Below are positions 52,220-61,563 of a stretch of 64,000 nucleotides of DNA, piece after piece (positions within the stretch are counted from its first letter, which is position 1; each line of letters begins with the position of its first letter). The translations under genes were made by a program, and so were the position numbers. The notes under the pieces are model-generated. The model was given only the letters and a program-made list of their open reading frames with translations, made no database searches and was not told where the DNA came from. The stretch is from Candidatus Merdivivens pullicola (GTDB taxonomy: Bacteria; Bacteroidota; Bacteroidia; Bacteroidales; UBA932). The DNA is taken from contig JADIMA010000045.1 of assembly GCA_017694945.1 (NCBI GenBank), positions 1-64,000 on the forward strand. Reading direction: 5' to 3'.

Positions 52220-52921
52220 ATGGCAAGGCGCGATGTCAGATATCTGATTGTTCTGGCCGGAGGGAGCGGCACGCGGATGGGCGGGCCTGTCCCGAAGCAG
52301 TTCATGATGCTGGGCGGCAAGCCCGTGCTGAGGCGGACGATAGACCGTTTCCGTGAGTTTGACGAGGATTTCAGGATCATACTCGTCCTGCCGCCGGACA
52401 AAAGGCGGATGTGGCTGGACTATTGTGACTCCAGCAACTATCTGATAGGGCCGTATGTCGCTGTTCCCGGCGGAATGACCCGTTTCCACTCCGTGCGGAA
52501 TGCCTTGAAATACGTGGCTCCTGGGGCCTTGGTCGCGGTACACGACGGGGTAAGGCCCTTCCCTCCGTTGGAAATGCTCGAAAGGATATTCTCTCTTTCG
52601 GAAAAACATCCTGCCGTATGTCCCGCCATAAAGGTTTCCGATACCTTGAGGAGGCTTGAGATGAATTCAGACGGGCTGTATTGCAGCGGAAACATAGACC
52701 GTTCCGGGGTATATATGATACAGACGCCGCAGGTTTTTCATTCGGAAATCCTGCTGGACGCCTACAGGCTTCCGTATTCGGAAGCATATACCGACGATGC
52801 GTCTGTCGTGGAAGATTACGGATGCAGGGTACTCTATACCGAAGGCAGCAAGTCCAATATTAAACTCACGACCCCTGACGACATGTCCATTGCCGAAAGC
52901 CGGCTGCTTATTTCCGGTTGA
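52220..52921 (+). CDS. ispD: 2-C-methyl-D-erythritol 4-phosphate cytidylyltransferase
   Basis: 233 residues from ATG 52220 (MARRDVRYLIVLAGG); the ATG at 52202 would add six residues (MCKKKC) but lies at the edge of the promoter. IspD joins CTP and methylerythritol 4-phosphate in the MEP pathway. Signature LAGGSGTRMGGPVPKQFMMLGGKPVL (nucleotide-binding loop), VAVHDGVRPFPP, and the late QTPQVFHSEILLDAY, YTDDASVVEDYG, NIKLTTPDDMSIAE. The 3' end overlaps that of the Lrp-type gene by 14 bases. Confidence 0.95.
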   Translation: MARRDVRYLIVLAGGSGTRMGGPVPKQFMMLGGKPVLRRTIDRFREFDEDFRIILVLPPDKRRMWLDYCDSSNYLIGPYVAVPGGMTRFHSVRNALKYVAPGALVAVHDGVRPFPPLEMLERIFSLSEKHPAVCPAIKVSDTLRRLEMNSDGLYCSGNIDRSGVYMIQTPQVFHSEILLDAYRLPYSEAYTDDASVVEDYGCRVLYTEGSKSNIKLTTPDDMSIAESRLLISG

Positions 52922-53414
52922 GGTTGCTGGCTGAAAAACTGGTGCTCGGATATTCTTTGACCCATACCTGGCGTTCTATCGCCTGGTCGAGCGAAATCTG
53001 TGTTTCGGTATATTCGACATAAGGTATTTTCTGGATGGTGTTCACGAGTACTTCCATCAGATGGTCGTGGTTGAGGCAGTACAGTTTGAGCAGCAGTGCG
53101 TGCTTGCCGGTAACGAAATGGCACTCGACTATTTCGGAAATCTTTTTCAACGCTTCTACGACTTCGGGGTATTTGTTGGCCTGCGAAAGCGATACTCCGA
53201 CGAAGGCGCATACGTTAAGCCCCAGTGCCTGCGGCTTTACAAGAAGCCGCGAGCCTGTGATTACGCCGATGTTTTCCATCTTTTTCACCCTTTGGTGTAT
53301 GGCGGCTCCGGAAACTCCGCATTCACGTGCTATCTCCAGGAATGGCATTCTTGCATTCTTCACCAGGAAGGACAGGATTTTCTGGTCAATCTGGTCTATG
53401 TGGTAATTTTGCAT
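52908..53414 (-). CDS. Lrp/AsnC-family transcriptional regulator
   Basis: 168 residues. An N-terminal winged helix (about 5-65: IDQIDQKILSFLVKNARMPFLEIARECGVSGAAIHQRVKKMENIGVI) and a C-terminal RAM ligand-binding domain (about 75-155: VCAFVGVSLSQANKYPEVVEALKKISEIVECHFVTGKHALLLKLYC). Such proteins form octamers that sense amino acids and act globally or on a neighbouring gene. Neither neighbour suggests an amino-acid target, so it may be a global regulator. A TAACTTCG sequence at 53440-53447 on its strand resembles the -7 box. Confidence 0.93.
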   Translation of the reverse strand: MQNYHIDQIDQKILSFLVKNARMPFLEIARECGVSGAAIHQRVKKMENIGVITGSRLLVKPQALGLNVCAFVGVSLSQANKYPEVVEALKKISEIVECHFVTGKHALLLKLYCLNHDHLMEVLVNTIQKIPYVEYTETQISLDQAIERQVWVKEYPSTSFSASNLNRK

Positions 53415-53544
53415 TCGTGGTAAAATTAATGTTTAGCGCGAAGTTATATATATTATTTATAAAAATAAATAGTTTATGAATAAAAAATTACGATTTGTAA
53501 TCAAATTCCGGTTTTGGCTTAACTGATTTCATGACAATCCCCGA

Positions 53545-53573
53545 CGCCGCAGGCATCTGCCTTGCCTGCGGCG
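53545..53573. terminator. Strong hairpin downstream of topA
   Basis: CGCCGCAGGCA (53545-53555) pairs perfectly with TGCCTGCGGCG (53563-53573) around a 7-base loop, 38 bases beyond the topA stop. No clear T run follows on either strand, so it may be a 3' stabiliser or a Rho-assisted stop and not a classic terminator. The rest of 53415-53611 shows only an AT-rich promoter region for the Lrp-type gene. Confidence 0.5.
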
Positions 53574-53611
53574 CTTCTGTCCGACTGTCCGAATACGGTA
53601 TTCCTCCGACT

Positions 53612-55906
53612 TTATTTCTTTTTGGATTTCCTCTTGGCCGGCTGCGTGGAGGATATGATTTCGCGGCATTGTTCCGGAGTTATCCTTGCGGCGTCGATGT
53701 CTTTGGGTATCTTGTAGTTGTTCCCGTTATGCCTGATATACGGGCCGAATCTTCCATCCAAAACGGTGATGTCTTCTTCCGGGATGCTCAGCAATGGGGC
53801 CGATACTTTCTCAAGTTTGTTCCTGATTATTTCCACGGCTTCTTCCAATGTCACGGAATAAGGGTCTGTCCCTTTCGGGAGAGGATAATTCTTCCCGGCG
53901 CATTTGATGTACGGGCCGTACGGGCCTTTGTGTATGGCTACTTCGCCGTAGTCCGAGTTGCCGAGTTCTTTCGGGAAAGCAAAAAGTTTCAGAACTTCTT
54001 CAAGCGTGACGCTTTCTATAAGCATGTCGTCGGCGAGGCTTACATATTCGCTGTTGCCGTTCCGGTCTGTTTTTTCCGCGTAGGCCCCGTATTTTCCGAA
54101 CTTGGCAAGTATTTTCGCTCCTGTGGCAGGGTCTGTCCCGAGTTCCCGCGCTTCCGGATCGGGTGTCGGGGAGTTTTCCACGCTTTTGTGGAAGTCCTTG
54201 TAGAAACCGGCAATCAGGGCGCTCCATTCCATCTTGCCTTCGGCGATTTTGTCGAAATATTTCTCGACGTCGGCAGTGAAGCCGTAGTCCATGATCCGTT
54301 CGAATCCCTTGACAAGATAGTCGCAGACGACTATTCCGACATTGTGCGGTATGAGCCTGTTTTTTTCGGCCCCGACAGTGACTGTGCCGGATTTTCTTTC
54401 AATTTGACCGTTTTCCCATACAATGTCCGTCACGGCTTCCTGCTTCCCTGGGATGTCTCCCTGATAGATATATCCTCTTTTGGTCTTGAGTGTCGAGATG
54501 GTCGGGTCGTAGGTGGACGGCCGGCCGATTCCGAGTTCTTCCAGTTTCTTGACAAGCGTGCCTTCCGTATAGCGTGCGGGTGCCGGCGTGAACTTGCTTT
54601 CGCAATGCAGCGCCGTCATTTCCATGTTCTGTCCTTTTTCAAGCCCCGGCAGCGTAGGCAGAGAGTCTTCTTCGTTTTTCCCGTCTTCGGAAGGGCCTTC
54701 GGAATATATTTTCATAAAACCGTCAAAAACTATCTTGACGGCCTGAAGGCCGAATGTTTCTTCCATGTTGTCGGAACCTATGGTGATTTCGGTTTTTTCA
54801 ATCCTGGCGTCGGACATCTGCGATGCCAGCGTGCGTTCCCTGATCAGCCTGTACAGTTTCTTTTCCTGGGCTGTCCCTTCAATGTCGGTGCGGTCTATGT
54901 ATGTGGGACGGATTGCTTCGTGGGCTTCCTGCGCTCCCTTGCTCTTGGTCTTGAACTGGCGCGGTTTGGAGTATTCCTCCCCGAAATTGTCTGTGATATA
55001 CTGTTTTGCGGTGTTTATAGCGAGGGATGAGAGGTTCGTGGAGTCCGTCCTCATGTAGGTGATGATACCTTCTTCATACAGTTTCTGCGCAATGCTCATG
55101 GTCTGCCTTACGGAAAAACGGAGTTTTCTGGCTGCCTCCTGCTGTAATGTGGAAGTGGTAAATGGCGCGCCGGGGCTGCGTGTCCCGGTCTTTTTTTCAA
55201 TGCCTGTTACTTTCCACTCGGAGGCTGTCGCCTTTTCCACGAAGGCGGATGCGGTTTCGATGTCGGGGAAACGCTTGTCCAGTACTCCTTTTACCTGTAT
55301 CTTTTCCGGGGTAAGGAACAATCCTTCAGTCCTGTAAAACCTTGAAGGCTTGAAACCTATGATTTCCCTTTCCTTGTCCACTATGAGCCTCAGCGCCACG
55401 GACTGTACCCTTCCTGCGGACAGTTTGGGCTGTATCCGCCTCCAGAGTACAGGGGAAAGTTCGAAGCCTACGAGCCTGTCCAGTACGCGTCTTGCCTGCT
55501 GGGCGTTTACAAGGTTCATGTCAACATCCCGGGGGGACGCTATCGCCGCAAGGATGGCGTTTTTCGTTATTTCATGGAAGGCGATTCTCTTGGTATTGGA
55601 GTCTTTCAGCCCCAGGGTTTCTTTCAGATGCCATGCTATCGCTTCTCCTTCGCGGTCTTCATCGGACGCGAGCCATACGATGTCGGCTGATTTGGCGGCG
55701 TTTTCGAGTTCCTGTACCAGTTTCTTCTTGTCTTCGGGAATCACGTACTCGGGTTTGAAGCCGTGTTCTATATCCACGCTGATCGTGTTCGTATGCAGAT
55801 CCCGGATGTGTCCGAAACTTGATTTTACCGAAAAATCTTTTCCTAAAAACTGCTGTATCGTCTTGGCTTTGGCCGGAGACTCGACTATGACTAAATTTTT
55901 TCCCAT
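53612..55906 (-). CDS. topA: DNA topoisomerase I (type IA)
   Basis: 764 residues. Toprim domain at the N-terminus (VIVESPAKAKTIQQFLG, then WLASDEDREGEAIAWHL with acidic metal residues), and the active-site Tyr284 in EGIITYMRTDST. The enzyme relaxes negative supercoils by single-strand passage. The tail (about 590-764) has repeated GKYGAYAE / GPYGPYIKC / GRFGPYIRH units, the topoisomerase C-terminal repeat type, and no four-Cys zinc fingers as in E. coli TopA. It is divergent from the PBP1A gene. Confidence 0.96.
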   Translation of the reverse strand: MGKNLVIVESPAKAKTIQQFLGKDFSVKSSFGHIRDLHTNTISVDIEHGFKPEYVIPEDKKKLVQELENAAKSADIVWLASDEDREGEAIAWHLKETLGLKDSNTKRIAFHEITKNAILAAIASPRDVDMNLVNAQQARRVLDRLVGFELSPVLWRRIQPKLSAGRVQSVALRLIVDKEREIIGFKPSRFYRTEGLFLTPEKIQVKGVLDKRFPDIETASAFVEKATASEWKVTGIEKKTGTRSPGAPFTTSTLQQEAARKLRFSVRQTMSIAQKLYEEGIITYMRTDSTNLSSLAINTAKQYITDNFGEEYSKPRQFKTKSKGAQEAHEAIRPTYIDRTDIEGTAQEKKLYRLIRERTLASQMSDARIEKTEITIGSDNMEETFGLQAVKIVFDGFMKIYSEGPSEDGKNEEDSLPTLPGLEKGQNMEMTALHCESKFTPAPARYTEGTLVKKLEELGIGRPSTYDPTISTLKTKRGYIYQGDIPGKQEAVTDIVWENGQIERKSGTVTVGAEKNRLIPHNVGIVVCDYLVKGFERIMDYGFTADVEKYFDKIAEGKMEWSALIAGFYKDFHKSVENSPTPDPEARELGTDPATGAKILAKFGKYGAYAEKTDRNGNSEYVSLADDMLIESVTLEEVLKLFAFPKELGNSDYGEVAIHKGPYGPYIKCAGKNYPLPKGTDPYSVTLEEAVEIIRNKLEKVSAPLLSIPEEDITVLDGRFGPYIRHNGNNYKIPKDIDAARITPEQCREIISSTQPAKRKSKKK

Positions 55907-55971
55907 GGGCGTTTTATAAAATCAGACTGCAAAGTAAGGCATAAAGACTGTAAAATTCCAAATTTTATATC

Positions 55972-55979
55972 TATTTTTG
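55972..55979 (+). promoter_or_regulatory. -7 promoter box of the PBP1A-ddl-prmC operon
   Basis: TATTTTTG, perfect TAnnTTTG, 22 bases before the PBP1A start codon. Confidence 0.55.
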
Positions 55980-56001
55980 TGGCTTGTGAATATTTGACAA
56001 T

Positions 56002-58350
56002 ATGAAAGAAAAGACGAAAAAAAATATCGTAAAGTGGTGGTGGATAGTGGTTTGCTCCTGTATGGCATTTGTAATCCTGTTAGTGATAGGAGTGGGACTG
56101 TTCGCCAGAATACCTTCTTTTGAAGAATTGGAGAACCCTGAAAGCAAGGAGGCCACACTGCTTCTTGCGGAAGACGGAGAGGTGCTCAGTACCTATCATA
56201 TAGAAAACAGATCGTATGTAAGTTACGAGGATCTGTCCCCATATGTGGTAGAGGCGGCGGTAGCCACCGAGGACGTGCGTTTTTACGAGCATAGCGGCAT
56301 AGATTTCAGAAGCCTTGCGAGGGTCGGGGTGAAGACTCTGCTTCTCGGACAGAGCAGCCAGGGAGGAGGCAGCACTATTACCCAGCAATTGGCCAAGACC
56401 CTTTATCCGAGGGAAAATCTCGGCAAGCGTATTCCTGTGGTATGGCAGATGAAGATGGTCGTAACAAAGATGAAGGAATGGATTACGGCAGTAAAACTGG
56501 AGAGGAATTACACCAAGGAAGAAATCATGGACATGTACATGAATGCGGTGTTCTTCGGCAGCAGCGCATATGGTATAAGGTCTGCATCGCATACGTTTTT
56601 CGACAAAGAGCCTTCGGAACTTACCGTAGAGGAGGCGGCTACGCTTGTCGGGATGATAAACAAGCCTACGAGGTACAACCCCGCCCTTAATCCGGAGCAG
56701 TCCCTTGAAAGACGTGATTTCGTGTTGGGCAGGATGGAAAAGGCCGGTTATCTTACAAAAGCGGAACTGGATTCCATATCCAAGATTCCCATCACGCTGT
56801 CATACCAGGTGCAGGATCACAATTCAGGCATCGCCCCGTATTTCAGGGACATGCTCAGGCGTGTGATGAGTGCGGACAAGCCTGAGCGGAAAGATTATTC
56901 CGTTTATGAGGATTATGCGGCGGACTCTTTGCTTTGGGCGGACGATGCCCTTTACGGCTGGCTGAACAAGAACCTGAAGCCGGACGGTTCGAAATATGAT
57001 CTTGACCGTGACGGGCTTCGGATATATACTACCATCAATTACAAGATGCAGCAGTATGCCGAGCAGGCGGTCGAGGAGCATCTCGGTCTTGACCTTCAGA
57101 AAGCCTTTTTCCGGGATCTCGGACGGAAGCGCAATGCTCCGTTCTCCAATGATATAGATTCAAAGACTGTTGACCGTGTCATGAAACAGGCGCGACGTTG
57201 GAGCGACAGGTATCGTAATATGAAGAAATCCGGAGCGTCCGAGGCTGAAATACTCAAGAGTTTTGACGAGCCTTGCAAGATGAGGGTGTTTTCATGGAAT
57301 AAGGGAGGGCATATAGACACCGTTATGACCCCGAACGATTCCATAAAATATTACAAATCCATTCTCCGCGCGGCCTTTATTGCGATGGAGCCGAATTCCG
57401 GAGAAATAAAGGCTTATGTCGGCGGCCCGAACTACCGTTATTTCAAATATGACAACGCGCGGCAGGGAAAGCGCCAGGTCGGTTCCACCATCAAGCCTTT
57501 CCTCTATACGCTGGCCATGCAGGAGGGCATGACGCCTTGCGACAAAGTAGTGAATGTGCCTCAGACATTCATAATAGGCGACAAGACATGGACTCCAAAG
57601 AGTACGGACAGGGATGAATGGATTGGCCGTACTGTTACTTTGAAATGGGGGCTGACGAAGAGCAGCAACAATATTTCCGCCTATCTTATGAAGCAGTTCG
57701 GCCCGGAGGCGGTCGTCGAGATGTGCCATAAAATGGGTATCCAGAGTTATCTGGATCCGGTGCCTTCGCTGTGTGCGGGGCCGGCCGATCTCAGTCTTTA
57801 TGAAATGGTGGCGGCATACAATACCTTCCCGAGCAGGGGCGTGCATATAGACCCGATTTTTGTCACGCGCATTGAAGACAGCATGGGCAATGTGCTCGGA
57901 GAGTTCAATGCAAGGAAACGTGAGGCCATCAGTGAGCAGACCGCATATCTTATGGTCAACCTCATGCAGGGAGTCGTCAATGACGGTACGGCGGTAAGGC
58001 TCAGGTGGAAGTACGGCATTCGCGGGGAACTTGCCGGAAAAACAGGTACTACGAATGACCAGGCGGACGGATGGTTCATAGGATATACTCCTAAACTGAC
58101 TGCCGGAATATGGGTCGGTGCCGAGGACAGGCAGGTGCATTTCGAGTCCCTTGCCCTTGGCGGCGGTTCTAACATGGCTCTGCCGATATGGGGCATATTT
58201 ATGAACAAAGTGCTCGAAGACGGTAGTCTCGGTATAACGGAGTATGACCGTTTCATTGCCCCTGTAGGCATGACCCTGAATCTGGATTGCGACGGCAGCG
58301 ATGCCGATACCCAAGCCTCTTCAAGCGATGAAGATTCTTTTTTTGATTGA
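56002..58350 (+). CDS. Class A penicillin-binding protein (PBP1A family)
   Basis: 782 residues. Membrane anchor at about 12-33. Glycosyltransferase domain: catalytic Glu90 in ATEDVRFYEHSGIDF, then QGGGSTITQQLAKTLYPRE, RNYTKEEIMDMYMNAVFFG and a second Glu region. Transpeptidase domain: SxxK at Ser495-Lys498 (GSTIKPFLY), SxN in KSSNNISAY and KTG at 680-682 (AGKTGTTNDQADGWFIG). It both polymerises and crosslinks peptidoglycan. The C-terminal tail is acidic and Ser/Asp-rich (CDGSDADTQASSSDEDSFFD). First gene of a unit with ddl 5 bases after. Confidence 0.96.
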   Translation: MKEKTKKNIVKWWWIVVCSCMAFVILLVIGVGLFARIPSFEELENPESKEATLLLAEDGEVLSTYHIENRSYVSYEDLSPYVVEAAVATEDVRFYEHSGIDFRSLARVGVKTLLLGQSSQGGGSTITQQLAKTLYPRENLGKRIPVVWQMKMVVTKMKEWITAVKLERNYTKEEIMDMYMNAVFFGSSAYGIRSASHTFFDKEPSELTVEEAATLVGMINKPTRYNPALNPEQSLERRDFVLGRMEKAGYLTKAELDSISKIPITLSYQVQDHNSGIAPYFRDMLRRVMSADKPERKDYSVYEDYAADSLLWADDALYGWLNKNLKPDGSKYDLDRDGLRIYTTINYKMQQYAEQAVEEHLGLDLQKAFFRDLGRKRNAPFSNDIDSKTVDRVMKQARRWSDRYRNMKKSGASEAEILKSFDEPCKMRVFSWNKGGHIDTVMTPNDSIKYYKSILRAAFIAMEPNSGEIKAYVGGPNYRYFKYDNARQGKRQVGSTIKPFLYTLAMQEGMTPCDKVVNVPQTFIIGDKTWTPKSTDRDEWIGRTVTLKWGLTKSSNNISAYLMKQFGPEAVVEMCHKMGIQSYLDPVPSLCAGPADLSLYEMVAAYNTFPSRGVHIDPIFVTRIEDSMGNVLGEFNARKREAISEQTAYLMVNLMQGVVNDGTAVRLRWKYGIRGELAGKTGTTNDQADGWFIGYTPKLTAGIWVGAEDRQVHFESLALGGGSNMALPIWGIFMNKVLEDGSLGITEYDRFIAPVGMTLNLDCDGSDADTQASSSDEDSFFD

Positions 58351-58355
58351 CAGAT

Positions 58356-59372
58356 ATGAGACCGGCAATAGCAGTTGTTTATGGAGGCAATTCCTCCGAG
58401 TACGAGATTTCCGTTAAGAGCGGAAAGTTCGTTGCTGAGAACATCGACAGGGAAAAATATGAGGTTTTCAGCGTTGATTTCAAAGGAGTTTCATGGAAAG
58501 TGGTAAATGTCGATGGCAGGGATTTGCCTGATGGAGGTGTGGAAATAGACAAAAACGATTTTTCTGTCACTGTCGGGGGAAGGAAAACATTTTTGCAATA
58601 TGCTTTCATAATGATTCACGGCACTCCCGGCGAAAACGGGTTGTTCCAGGCCTATCTTGAAATGCTCGGTATCCCTTCGAGCGGTTGTTCTTCATTCGTT
58701 TCCGCTTTGACTTTCGACAAGTTTTCAGCGAAGAACCATCTGCGCGGAACCGGTATATGCCGTCTGGCAGATGATATTTTCCTGCATTCTGCTGATGAAT
58801 GTACTGCCGAGGATGCAATATCGAGGCTGGGCCTTCCATTGTTCGTCAAGCCTACGGACAACGGGAGCAGTTTCGGCGTGACCAAGGTGAAGGCCCCCGG
58901 TGATTTTGCAGCGGCCATAGACTATGCATTCTCGGAGGGCAAGACCGTGCTGGTGGAAAAATTCATTGCCGGAAGAGAGATAGACGATGCCGTGTATTTT
59001 GACGGGAATTCGGTTGTCGCCCTGCCTCCCGTGGAAATAATACCGCAAAAGGAATATTTTGATTTTGAAGCGAAATACGAGGGCTGGAGCAGAGAAATTT
59101 GTCCGGCTGAAATAACAGAAGAGGAAGACCGGCTCATAAGGGACTGTTCTGTGAAAATCTATAAGCGTTTCGGCTGTACGGGTTTTGTCCGGGTGGATTA
59201 TTTCCTGACAGCAGAAGGACTGTATTTCCTTGAAATGAATACTGTCCCCGGCATGACGAAGGAAAGCCTTGTCCCGAAAGAGATAAGGGCTGCCGGGATG
59301 GAAGTCGGCGGCTTCCTTTCCACGATAATAGAAACAACATTCAATGGAGGGCGCAAGGACGGATGCCGGTAA
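58356..59372 (+). CDS. ddl: D-alanine--D-alanine ligase
   Basis: 338 residues from ATG 58356; a TTG nine bases earlier overlaps the PBP1A stop and is less likely. ATP-grasp fold: VVYGGNSSEYEISVKSG at the N-terminus, MIHGTPGENGLFQAYLEMLGIPSSGC, the ATP-lid region LFVKPTDNGSSFGVTKV, VEKFIAGREIDDAVY, and VRVDYFLTAEGLYFLEMNTVPGMTKESLVPKE at the metal site. It makes the D-Ala-D-Ala end of the wall precursor, the later target of the PBPs encoded here. It overlaps prmC by 10 bases. Confidence 0.96.
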   Translation: MRPAIAVVYGGNSSEYEISVKSGKFVAENIDREKYEVFSVDFKGVSWKVVNVDGRDLPDGGVEIDKNDFSVTVGGRKTFLQYAFIMIHGTPGENGLFQAYLEMLGIPSSGCSSFVSALTFDKFSAKNHLRGTGICRLADDIFLHSADECTAEDAISRLGLPLFVKPTDNGSSFGVTKVKAPGDFAAAIDYAFSEGKTVLVEKFIAGREIDDAVYFDGNSVVALPPVEIIPQKEYFDFEAKYEGWSREICPAEITEEEDRLIRDCSVKIYKRFGCTGFVRVDYFLTAEGLYFLEMNTVPGMTKESLVPKEIRAAGMEVGGFLSTIIETTFNGGRKDGCR

Positions 59373-60223
59373 CCCTCTCTGAATTTGTAAAGGATGCAGT
59401 TGCGCGTCTGGGGGCCTGCTATCCTTTGGAGGAAGCAAGGGCTGTCGTCCTGGCCCTTTACTCCGATGTCCTTGATTTGCCGTCATATACCCATATGATA
59501 GAGCCGTCATATATTCTGGACGGTGATGTCTATTCACGGTTGAATGACTGCCTCCGCAGGCTGGAGGGGATGGAGCCGTTGCAGTATGTGACGGGGAAGA
59601 GCTGTTTTTACGGTCATGTGTTCAATGTCAACCCTTCGGTACTTATTCCCCGCCCTGAAACCGAAGAACTGTGCCGGCATGCGCTTGAACATGCCTCCGA
59701 CAGTCATGGATTCAGAGTCCTGGATATGTGTACCGGTTCCGGATGCATAGCCTGGACAATGTCGCATGCCTTGCGGCGTGCAAAAGTATTCGGCTGTGAT
59801 TTTTCCGACGAGGCTTTGAAAACGGCGGCTTCGCAAAACATGGACGCGCCGTCCCCGGTATTTTTCAAGATGGATCTGTTGAATGATGTTTTTCCTGTGA
59901 CCGACGGTTTCGACCTCATGCTTTCCAATCCTCCGTATGTGACAGATTCCGAAAAAGGGCTGATGTCTTCAAATGTTCTGGATTACGAGCCTGCTTCTGC
60001 CCTGTTCGTCAGTGACGAAGATCCGCTTGTGTTCTATAAGGCGATAGTTTCACTTGCTGCGGAGCACTTGAATGAGGGAGGGACGGGAATCGTGGAGATA
60101 AATGAACGTTTCGGTGCCCGGTGTCTTGAATTATTCATAAGCAACGGCTTTTGCAACTCAAGGATTATAAAGGACTTGAATGATAAGGACAGATTCTGTC
60201 TTTTTTCTCGTGGCCGATATTGA
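59363..60223 (+). CDS. prmC: Release-factor glutamine N5-methyltransferase PrmC
   Basis: 286 residues. The N-terminal helical domain binds the release factor (YPLEEARAVVLALYSDVLDLPSY). The Rossmann SAM domain has VLDMCTGSGCIAWTMSHAL and the catalytic NPPY at 189-192, with PRPETEELCRHAL before it. PrmC methylates the Gln of the GGQ loop of RF1/RF2 in the cytosol and so aids translation termination. It overlaps ddl by 10 bases and closes the PBP1A-ddl-prmC unit. Confidence 0.95.
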   Translation: MPVTLSEFVKDAVARLGACYPLEEARAVVLALYSDVLDLPSYTHMIEPSYILDGDVYSRLNDCLRRLEGMEPLQYVTGKSCFYGHVFNVNPSVLIPRPETEELCRHALEHASDSHGFRVLDMCTGSGCIAWTMSHALRRAKVFGCDFSDEALKTAASQNMDAPSPVFFKMDLLNDVFPVTDGFDLMLSNPPYVTDSEKGLMSSNVLDYEPASALFVSDEDPLVFYKAIVSLAAEHLNEGGTGIVEINERFGARCLELFISNGFCNSRIIKDLNDKDRFCLFSRGRY

Positions 60224-60298
60224 TTCGCAAGATTCAGTATTTTATTTCACCACACCTGTTTTTTTCTTTTTTTGAGGATTTCTTCCGGCTCTTTGCGA

Positions 60299-60306
60299 TA
60301 AATTTG
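60299..60306 (+). promoter_or_regulatory. -7 promoter box of the lipoprotein/HTH unit
   Basis: TAAATTTG, perfect TAnnTTTG, 34 bases before the lipoprotein start. A GGGAGG purine stretch also lies 8 bases before that start, unusual for this phylum. Confidence 0.45.
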
Positions 60307-60340
60307 CCGCAAATGAAAATTTTGAGTGGGAGGATTTGTT

Positions 60341-61552
60341 ATGAAGAGAAAAAATTTTACATCCGGAATGCTGCTTTCGGCGGCAATCTTATTGATGTCT
60401 GTTTCATGCGAAAAAGAAACTGCGGGCGTATGGCCTGACGGCCGGCCTTCTTATGATGATGGCATACTTGAGGAAGTGGCTGTTTTTCTTTCCGATGTGG
60501 TTTCTGACAGCGAAGTGCTGGACGAGGTGCATTCGGCGGTGACGGAGTCGTATGAATGCGGATATGATGAAGAGTATCTTTTTTCAAACGTCGTGAATTG
60601 TCCGGGGCGTGGTACCGGCTTCCGTTCCGTAAAGGCGGAGGGCGGTTATGGCGAAGGCGCTTTGTTCCGGAGCCTCGTTTCTACTTTGGACGGGCGGACC
60701 GGTTTCCCCGGCGTGCATGTGAAGTCAGCCGGGACGGGAAAGGCTTTTCTGGATTCGCTGGCATCGTCCGACATTCAGATTTACTGGCCGTATTCTGAAA
60801 ACTGGGATGGGGCGTCCCTGCCTGTCGTGACTTTTGACCACGGGCTCGACAAGGACTGGAATTACGGATTCATTCTGAGGAAGGATGCTTCCGGTGAAAA
60901 ACTGGTGTCAAGGGTATTGGTGGACGAGGCATACGCCAAGGAGCATCCGGTATGGGTCGTAAACCTTAACAAGGACAGGTCTTATGTTCCGTTGAAACCG
61001 TCAAGATATGTTCCCAAGGACGATGGCGGCAATCTTCAGACCAAGACAGGCGAAACGATATATTCTTTGATGCTCAGGAGTTTCACCGCATTGAAAAATT
61101 ATGACTGCTGGCTTGCCGGTGCTTCGGAATATTTTATAAAGGTAGGAGCCGTGGAGAATTTCACTGCATCGACAGAAGCGGAAATGGAACTGTTTTCTCC
61201 GACGATTACCGATTTTTACATAGTTGTAAGGAGGGGCGAGGTCGGAGAGCCTAAGGAGGTGAACACCATCATGGTTTCGGACTGGACTCTGCAAATGAGC
61301 AGCATCGCATTCATGATTATTGAGGACGATGGAGGGAAACAGACAAGCTGGGATACTGAAATCATAGTGAAAGTGAATTCGAAAAGTTATGGCATTACGA
61401 TGTCTATTCCTTTGAATACCAAAGACGACATAGTATGGCGTGGTTCTTTGAGCAGCAGGTATCTTTTCGCTACCGATGCTTCGCATTCCAAGTTCAACGA
61501 TGTATTGTTGGACATCGAGATAGTCGAGACATATAATAATTCAGATTGGTAA
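60341..61552 (+). CDS. Lipoprotein of unknown function, paired with an HTH protein
   Basis: 403 residues from ATG 60341 (MKRKNFTSGMLLSAAILLMS, lipobox MSVSC). I do not recognise a family. Visible features: an acidic segment after the signal (PSYDDGILEEVAVFLSDVVSDSEVLDEVHSAV), a GFRSVKAEGGYGEGALFRSLVST region, an IQIYWPYSENWDGASLPVVTFDHG stretch, and a beta-rich C-terminal part (about 280-400) with alternating hydrophobics. No catalytic triad or metal motif is evident. It is followed after 11 bases by a small HTH protein, which may control it; the pair is set between prmC and radA with its own -7 box. Confidence 0.75.
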   Translation: MKRKNFTSGMLLSAAILLMSVSCEKETAGVWPDGRPSYDDGILEEVAVFLSDVVSDSEVLDEVHSAVTESYECGYDEEYLFSNVVNCPGRGTGFRSVKAEGGYGEGALFRSLVSTLDGRTGFPGVHVKSAGTGKAFLDSLASSDIQIYWPYSENWDGASLPVVTFDHGLDKDWNYGFILRKDASGEKLVSRVLVDEAYAKEHPVWVVNLNKDRSYVPLKPSRYVPKDDGGNLQTKTGETIYSLMLRSFTALKNYDCWLAGASEYFIKVGAVENFTASTEAEMELFSPTITDFYIVVRRGEVGEPKEVNTIMVSDWTLQMSSIAFMIIEDDGGKQTSWDTEIIVKVNSKSYGITMSIPLNTKDDIVWRGSLSSRYLFATDASHSKFNDVLLDIEIVETYNNSDW

Positions 61553-61563
61553 GAGGAGCGGAC

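Noticed and set aside
53531..55030. 499-codon open frame opposite topA
   Set aside because: It lies wholly antisense to a strongly conserved gene, has no domain, and arises from the codon bias of the true strand.
57292..58314. 340-codon open frame opposite the PBP1A transpeptidase domain
   Set aside because: Fully inside an intact, motif-complete gene; no independent start signal.
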